Shown: piece after piece, positions 9,614 through 13,089 of the stretch
How the letters are laid out: each line of letters opens with the position of its first letter
Numbering within the stretch: position 1 is the first letter of the stretch
From: an uncultured Carnobacterium sp.
Lineage (GTDB): Bacteria; Bacillota; Bacilli; Lactobacillales; Aerococcaceae
Assembly: GCA_937923125.1 (NCBI GenBank)
Contig: CALALK010000022.1
Coordinates: 1 to 13,089, forward strand
Length of the DNA: 13,089 nucleotides
Direction: 5' to 3'
The notes under the pieces: model-generated
Seen by the model: only the letters and a program-made list of their open reading frames with translations
Database searches by the model: none
Told to the model about the DNA's origin: nothing
Position numbers and translations under genes: made by a program

Positions 9614-9630
9614 GGATAGATGGTCTATCC
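9614..9630 (-). repeat. Perfect 7-bp hairpin just after esxA
   Basis: GGATAGA and TCTATCC form a perfect inverted repeat around a 3-nt loop, 8 nt past the esxA stop codon and 4 nt before the terminator stem. It has no T-tract of its own. It could protect the 3' end of the esxA mRNA or act together with the next hairpin as a tandem terminator. Confidence 0.65.
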
Positions 9631-9638
9631 ATTATCCA

Positions 9639-9932
9639 TTAGTTTAATCCGAATTTTTGAGATAAAGCTTGGTCATGCTCTTCCATTGCACGAGCAGCTC
9701 CAACTAACTGAACGTTGATTTGTTCTAATAATTCAGCAAATTCTTTTACTTTTGGTTTTAATTCGTTAAATTGTCTATCAAAACCTTGGAAAGCTTGTCC
9801 TTCCCATTCAGCTGCTAATGTTTGTTGTAAAGCAGATAAATTAGATAAGATTCCATTTACTTCGTTTGAAGCTTTGCTATATTCACGAGCACGTGTTTGT
9901 AACGTCTCTGGAGAAACTTTAATTTGTCCCAT
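9639..9932 (-). CDS. esxA: EsxA, WXG100 (ESAT-6-like) secreted protein
   Basis: EsxA is a small helical-hairpin protein exported by, and required for, the T7SSb. The 97-residue length equals that of S. aureus EsxA, and the WXG turn is clear at W43-E44-G45 between two predicted helices (about 8-41 and 49-90). There is no signal peptide, as expected for a T7 substrate. The start is supported by AGGAG at 9946-9942, 9 nt upstream, and by the promoter at 9979-10007. It precedes esaA, the same order as in S. aureus, and is separated from it by two hairpins. It is the only WXG100 protein in the window; no EsxB-like partner is visible, so it probably acts as a homodimer, which is the usual state in Bacillota. 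Confidence 0.97.
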   Translation of the reverse strand: MGQIKVSPETLQTRAREYSKASNEVNGILSNLSALQQTLAAEWEGQAFQGFDRQFNELKPKVKEFAELLEQINVQLVGAARAMEEHDQALSQKFGLN

Positions 9933-9978
9933 TTTAATGAACTCCTTCAGTTATAATATTGATTTTTGTTACATTTCG

Positions 9979-10007
9979 ATATTAGCATATTCACAAATAA
10001 TTAGCAA
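9979..10007 (-). promoter_or_regulatory. Extended -10 promoter of esxA
   Basis: On the minus strand, a -35 TTGCTA (10007-10002; 4 of 6 consensus positions) is separated by exactly 17 bp from TAATAT (9984-9979). The -10 is preceded by TG one base upstream, giving the extended form TGC-TAATAT. The expected transcript start near 9972 leaves a leader of about 40 nt before the ATG at 9932, with the ribosome site inside it. This gives esxA a promoter separate from the lipase operon. Confidence 0.7.
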
Positions 10008-10028
10008 TATAAAAATAAAAATTTCACG

Positions 10029-10085
10029 GTGAGTATCATCGTTATTTTCTAGTAGTATCTTCTCTTTTTATTTTGAAATACTCAC
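10029..10085 (-). terminator. Possible terminator of the lipase operon: inverted repeat with long loop
   Basis: GTGAGTAT (10029-10036) and ATACTCAC (10078-10085) are perfect 8-base inverted arms 41 nt apart. The right arm touches the stop codon of the last lipase-operon gene. On the minus strand the structure is followed within 10 nt by a T-rich run (ATTTTTATTTTTATA). A second copy of GATACT inside the loop offers an alternative, shorter pairing. The long loop makes it an atypical terminator, so readthrough into the esxA promoter region is possible. Confidence 0.4.
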
Positions 10086-10444
10086 TAAAAATTTATATAG
10101 GTATTAGATAACTTTTTCCATCTTTCGTTTTCTCGATCAATATTTTTTTGAATTGCTTCTGAAAAATTACCTTTAATATCCTTATCTACCACATTTTTAA
10201 TATGTTCTATCTCGGTATATACTTTCTTTGCAGATTGAGCACACTCTTTATTTATTTTGTATTTTATTTCATCACGTAACGCCACTTTCGCAGGTACGTA
10301 ATACAATCTTATCGTCCGTCTTTCAAGTGATTTTTCCACTTCGAGCAATATTTCACTAGTAGATTGTACTGCTCCTCTCAACAAATTCTGATAAGCATTT
10401 CCAATTGTATCCCAAACTTGAGTTGCTAGCGACCCTATTTCCAT
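10085..10444 (-). CDS. Small helical T7SS partner protein, TlaA2-like (targeting factor for the lipase)
   Basis: This protein of about 119 residues is predicted to be almost entirely helical, with no signal peptide, membrane segment or catalytic motif. Such small helical proteins next to LXG-type T7 toxins bind the toxin's helical domain and take it to the secretion machine. In S. aureus the lipase TslA has two of them, TlaA1 and TlaA2, and this gene has the equivalent position as the second of two. An ATG at 10456 is also open, but it has no ribosome site and overlaps the previous gene. The ATG at 10444 has GAGGG (10454-10450) 5 nt upstream and begins one base after the preceding stop codon, so it is chosen here; the protein then begins MEIGSLATQV. 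Similarity to DUF5344 (YwqI-like) proteins is possible but was not established. Confidence 0.72.
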   Translation of the reverse strand: MEIGSLATQVWDTIGNAYQNLLRGAVQSTSEILLEVEKSLERRTIRLYYVPAKVALRDEIKYKINKECAQSAKKVYTEIEHIKNVVDKDIKGNFSEAIQKNIDRENERWKKLSNTYINF

Positions 10445-10445
10445 A

Positions 10446-10844
10446 CTATCCCTCATCTTCTAATCTTTGAATTTTTATTTGTAAATCTTCCATCTCTTCT
10501 GATTTCTTTCGGAGCTTTGTCTTATACTCCAGTTGGATTTTTTCAGATTCTCTGTCTAATGAGTTTAGAGTTCTATAAAATTTATCATCATTCGCTTCAT
10601 AATATAATTGGAATAATTGACTCATTTTTTCGTAATCCACTACTTGATCTTCATTATTCTTTAATTCCTGTACTGAAGCCTGATATTTTTGCTCTAACAT
10701 ATTAGCAAGGTCTCTTCTGAAAGAATTAACTCTTCTTGTTTTTTCTTCTATTTTAGATAATTCTTTTTTCTCCTCATTTTTTATCTCATCAATTTCAGCA
10801 CAAATTTTTCTTAACCTACTCTGTAAGGTCCCCTTTTTATCCAT
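10446..10844 (-). CDS. Small coiled-coil T7SS partner protein, TlaA1-like (targeting factor for the lipase)
   Basis: The 132-residue product is highly charged and helical. Heptad-like coiled-coil segments lie at about 10-60 (rich in Lys and Glu) and 90-130, with a break in between (about 66-85, including QLFQLYYEAND). It has no signal peptide or membrane segment. This profile fits the small partners of LXG toxins, such as the DUF5082/YwqH type, and the TlaA1 partner of the S. aureus lipase TslA, which occupies the same place directly after the lipase gene. The ribosome site AAGGAT (10860-10855) overlaps the lipase gene's last codons, 10 nt before the ATG, and the gap between the genes is 8 nt, so translation is probably coupled. 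The role is inferred from context; no defining motif was recognised. Confidence 0.72.
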   Translation of the reverse strand: MDKKGTLQSRLRKICAEIDEIKNEEKKELSKIEEKTRRVNSFRRDLANMLEQKYQASVQELKNNEDQVVDYEKMSQLFQLYYEANDDKFYRTLNSLDRESEKIQLEYKTKLRKKSEEMEDLQIKIQRLEDEG

Positions 10845-10852
10845 ATTTATCT

Positions 10853-12055
10853 CTATCCTTTAACAAATAAAGTTGATAACTCTTGATCTTTTTCAACTAA
10901 TTCGGCAATACCATCATTAATTACCTTTCTTAACGTATCAAAATTTTCTGCAATTTCAACAGCTGTTTGTAGTTTTTTATTACTGTATTCTTCGACATTA
11001 CCAACAATAGAGTCGTAATGAACGCCTTGTTCATAATACACAGCCTTTACTTCCTCAGCTGACAACTTAAAATAAGCTGGCACTTTCGATAATTCTTTAT
11101 ATAGTTCATTTGCTTCCTGGATTCCTTTTGCTTGAGTTTGTTTGAACGATTCTATAGCTGCGTTATTAGCTTGCGCAATCCCTTCAGATAATAATTGAGC
11201 CTGAAGTGCATCCAAATAAATCCATTGACTTTTTGTCACTCCAGATATACCTTCTCGACTAGAACGAATAAATTGCAACTTTTTATCTATAATGCTACTC
11301 ATGCCAAATTCGATTGCTAAAATTCTCTCTAATTCAGCAACTTGAGCAGGATCATTAACTATCTCATCTAATCCATGACCACCAGAATTTACTAGAGTGA
11401 TTTTTTCCCCTAAATAAACTCCACCAGCTAATTCCGAAAGCTGGAGAAAATCCCATTCAGTATTAATGCGAAGAACACGACCTGTAAAGCCTTTGATATC
11501 ATTTTCTATATTTTGAATATTTTCTACTACATATGGATTTTCATACATAGCTGTTGCTCTCACATACAAAGGAGCAGGATTATATACTATTGTCATCCTT
11601 GCATTATATTTTAATGCTACTCGTTGAGCAACATTACCTCCTAGAGAATGTCCAGTAAGAATTAAATTTTCCGCCCCATACTTTTCAGCCATCTTTTCAT
11701 AAAAAGTATAAGCATTATCATAGTGGTATCCAAAACCGAGTCCAATACTATAAATATCTGTTAACCCATCCTTTATGAATTCTCCATCTGGATTTGTGCC
11801 AGTATACGATACAACTACTTTTCCAGTAGTTTTATCCTTGAACGCTGTTCCGCTAGTTCCAGTGGAGGGATCATAGAAATCATCAATATATTCTAAATTA
11901 CTAGGTATTTTCTTCTCCTGTTGAGCTACTGCCAAGACTTTACTTACTTCCGTTAAATCTGGAGACTTTATCCTCACGCTTTCTAACTCATAAGATAAAT
12001 TTGAAGCGTCTAATGTACTTATCATACTCCCTGTCGTATTTACTACTGTCACCAT
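10853..12055 (-). CDS. tslA: T7SS-secreted lipase toxin, TslA-like: N-terminal alpha/beta-hydrolase, C-terminal helical LXG-like domain
   Basis: A 400-residue protein in two parts. Residues about 30-250 form a class-3-lipase-like alpha/beta hydrolase. A strand with SYTGT (83-87) probably supplies the oxyanion-hole region, the nucleophile elbow GHSLGG (135-140) gives Ser137, and Asp202 (in TEWDF) and His227 (in SGGHG) complete a plausible triad. Residues about 250-400 are helical and lack enzyme motifs, as expected for a targeting domain. The N-terminus is polar, so Sec export is unlikely. This is the reverse of ordinary LXG toxins, where the targeting domain comes first, and it matches S. aureus TslA, a T7-exported lipase acting on membrane lipids. 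A lipoprotein gene upstream and two helical partner genes downstream strengthen the match. The ribosome site AAGGAA (12063-12058) is very close to the ATG; the GTG at codon 2 is a possible alternative start. Confidence 0.85.
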   Translation of the reverse strand: MVTVVNTTGSMISTLDASNLSYELESVRIKSPDLTEVSKVLAVAQQEKKIPSNLEYIDDFYDPSTGTSGTAFKDKTTGKVVVSYTGTNPDGEFIKDGLTDIYSIGLGFGYHYDNAYTFYEKMAEKYGAENLILTGHSLGGNVAQRVALKYNARMTIVYNPAPLYVRATAMYENPYVVENIQNIENDIKGFTGRVLRINTEWDFLQLSELAGGVYLGEKITLVNSGGHGLDEIVNDPAQVAELERILAIEFGMSSIIDKKLQFIRSSREGISGVTKSQWIYLDALQAQLLSEGIAQANNAAIESFKQTQAKGIQEANELYKELSKVPAYFKLSAEEVKAVYYEQGVHYDSIVGNVEEYSNKKLQTAVEIAENFDTLRKVINDGIAELVEKDQELSTLFVKG

Positions 12056-12067
12056 AGTTCCTTCTTT

Positions 12068-12724
12068 CTAGTCAGATACTGTTTCTCTAAAATAATATCC
12101 CTCTTCATCCTCTACCACAACAGAATAATAGTAATTTCTATTAGAATTACTTCCTCCAAAAGATAATTTAATAGTCTTTGATGTAGGAAAAGATAAATAC
12201 TCATTGATTTCTGGTAGATTCACAACATAATTTATACCAAAAGAACCATTCATCGAATTATAGTGTTTCTCTTTCAGTTTCAGTGTTGATAGAAAATCTT
12301 TATTTAACGTAATTTTCTGGAATAAGAAGGCTTGTTGTGGCCAAAGTTTAAGAGCTTCTTTCTCATCATCAAAAACAAATTTGTTGTTGTGGTATTCCAC
12401 ATTAATGGTTTTATATTTTTCCCCACTATTACTATCTTGAAGAATAAGAGTACCTCGAATAGGGTCTCCTTTTTTTACTCCGTCCATCTCAACAGTCACT
12501 AAATAATTATGTTCATTTTCTTTATAATCATAAACTTGATAAAGTTTAAACCCATTCGGAAACTGTTCAAATAAATCCTCTAAATTCTGAGTAGGATAAA
12601 CGCGACTAACTTCCTTTCCAATTCGGTCTTCTAAGTACGCTCTACTATTTCTTGTATTACACCCAAATAACATTAAGATTGCCCCTCCCATTATCATGAA
12701 ACGCAATAATTTCTTTATTTCCAT
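12068..12724 (-). CDS. Surface lipoprotein, probable immunity protein to the lipase (TilA-like)
   Basis: The 218-residue product starts with a lipoprotein signal peptide: basic residues at 4-8, a hydrophobic core at about 9-20, and the lipobox L19-F20-G21-C22. Phe at -2 is less common but tolerated. The mature part alternates predicted strands and short helices, is rich in Tyr, Asn and charged residues, and contains no enzyme motif. Lipid anchoring would place it on the outer membrane face, where a secreted lipase attacks. In S. aureus the lipase toxin TslA is neutralised by the lipoprotein TilA, so immunity is the best reading. It is the first gene of the operon, with GAGGG (12735-12731) 6 nt before the ATG, and the lipase gene starts 12 nt after its stop. 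The lipoprotein nature is well supported; the immunity role is inferred. Confidence 0.75.
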   Translation of the reverse strand: MEIKKLLRFMIMGGAILMLFGCNTRNSRAYLEDRIGKEVSRVYPTQNLEDLFEQFPNGFKLYQVYDYKENEHNYLVTVEMDGVKKGDPIRGTLILQDSNSGEKYKTINVEYHNNKFVFDDEKEALKLWPQQAFLFQKITLNKDFLSTLKLKEKHYNSMNGSFGINYVVNLPEINEYLSFPTSKTIKLSFGGSNSNRNYYYSVVVEDEEGYYFRETVSD

Positions 12725-12762
12725 TTTTAACCCTCACTTTAAGAGTTTATTAGTTTACTTCA

Positions 12763-12790
12763 ATATTATCATAGTTACAAAAAAAGACAA
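12763..12790 (-). promoter_or_regulatory. Proximal candidate promoter of the lipase operon
   Basis: On the minus strand, TTGTCT (12790-12785) lies 16 bp before TAATAT (12768-12763), which carries the extended -10 dinucleotide TG one base upstream (TGA-TAATAT). Transcription would start near 12756, giving a leader of about 32 nt before the lipoprotein ATG. Confidence 0.5.
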
Positions 12791-12791
12791 T

Positions 12792-12824
12792 ATTATACCA
12801 ATAGTTTCTCTTTTATTTTGTCGA
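12792..12824 (-). promoter_or_regulatory. Distal candidate promoter of the lipase operon with perfect extended -10
   Basis: A perfect extended -10, TGG-TATAAT, is at 12800-12792 on the minus strand. The nearest -35-like element, TCGACA at 12824-12819, is 21 bp away, which is too long a spacing, so this promoter would depend mainly on the extended -10. Its start point would fall inside the -35 of the proximal promoter, so the two may compete. Confidence 0.45.
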
Positions 12825-12990
12825 CTTATGATACTAAAAAATAATATAATTTAGACTACAACAACCTTGTCTTTTCATCTATTTTATATCCTGTTCATCT
12901 CGTAATCATTTCACATCATCACGAAGATACCATTAAAATTATTGTTAGCTAAATTATATCATTTGCTGTTCATTCATTCGATAGTTTTCC
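12825..12990. other. AT-rich gene-free stretch upstream of the lipase operon
   Basis: Together with the promoters and terminator on either side, this is part of a 365-nt stretch without a full gene. No open frame here has a plausible ribosome site and more than about 14 codons. The only signal noticed is another extended -10-like element, TGA-TATAAT at 12961-12953 on the minus strand, with no good -35. No repeat, tRNA-like structure or operator was recognised. Confidence 0.4.
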
Positions 12991-13030
12991 TAACAAAAAC
13001 AGCTCAAAAGCGTTCTAACTTTTGAGCTGT
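12991..13030 (-). terminator. Strong hairpin terminator near the right edge
   Basis: ACAGCTCAAAAG (12999-13010) and CTTTTGAGCTGT (13019-13030) form a perfect 12-bp stem with an 8-nt loop. On the minus strand the stem runs straight into TTTT-GTTA; on the plus strand the following sequence is less T-rich. It therefore best serves a minus-strand gene to the right of the window, although some bidirectional action is possible. It separates that gene from the lipase operon. Confidence 0.8.
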
Positions 13031-13089
13031 CTTGTAATTTTCCTATATGAAGTTGATTAACCTCTTAATTTGCCGTTTTGGCCAAGGTT

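Noticed and set aside
9951..9960. TATTAT-like -10 element immediately before the esxA ribosome site
   Set aside because: A start from it would fall in or after the ribosome site; the extended -10 further upstream has correct spacing to a -35.
9715..10032. Plus-strand open frame of 105 codons over esxA and its upstream region
   Set aside because: It lies opposite the well-supported esxA gene and its promoter, has no ribosome site and its product resembles no known domain.
12850..12900. Minus-strand mini-ORF of 14 codons (starting MKRQGCC) in the right-hand spacer
   Set aside because: It is too short, has no ribosome site and lies upstream of the proposed promoters.

Overview
The window carries a type VIIb secretion system (T7SSb, the Esx/Ess or WXG100 system) of a low-GC Gram-positive bacterium (Bacillota), with every convincing gene on the minus strand. 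Low GC, GGAGG-type ribosome sites, lipoprotein signal peptides and the order esxA-esaA-essA-esaB-essB-essC (the same as in Staphylococcus aureus) support this. The genus cannot be fixed from the sequence alone.

Read in the direction of transcription, from right to left. (1) The right edge (about 12725-13089) is gene-free. It holds a strong terminator-like hairpin, probably ending a gene outside the window, and then the promoters of the next operon. (2) A four-gene cargo operon lies at 12724-10085. It encodes a lipoprotein, an alpha/beta-hydrolase lipase with a helical C-terminal domain, and two small helical proteins. This matches, in composition and domain layout, the TslA/TilA/TlaA1/TlaA2 system of S. 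aureus: a T7-secreted lipase toxin with reversed domain order, its immunity lipoprotein and its two targeting partners. Here the presumed immunity gene comes first. (3) esxA (9932-9639) has its own extended -10 promoter and is followed by two consecutive hairpins, the second a good intrinsic terminator. (4) The membrane machinery genes esaA, essA, esaB, essB and essC (9555-74) are tightly packed, with gaps of 3 to 14 nt or a short overlap. (5) At the left edge, 13 nt after essC, a further gene begins. Its 20 visible codons encode a complete lipoprotein signal peptide ending in a lipobox cysteine.

Inferred working model: EssC (hexameric motor), EssB, EssA and EsaA form the membrane channel, with EsaB as a small ubiquitin-like accessory factor. 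EsxA is the small WXG100 substrate. The lipase is an antibacterial or membrane-active substrate, delivered through its C-terminal helical domain bound to the two small partners. The producing cell is protected by the surface lipoprotein. No EsxB-like second WXG100 protein, nuclease toxin, RNA gene, CRISPR array or insertion sequence was seen.
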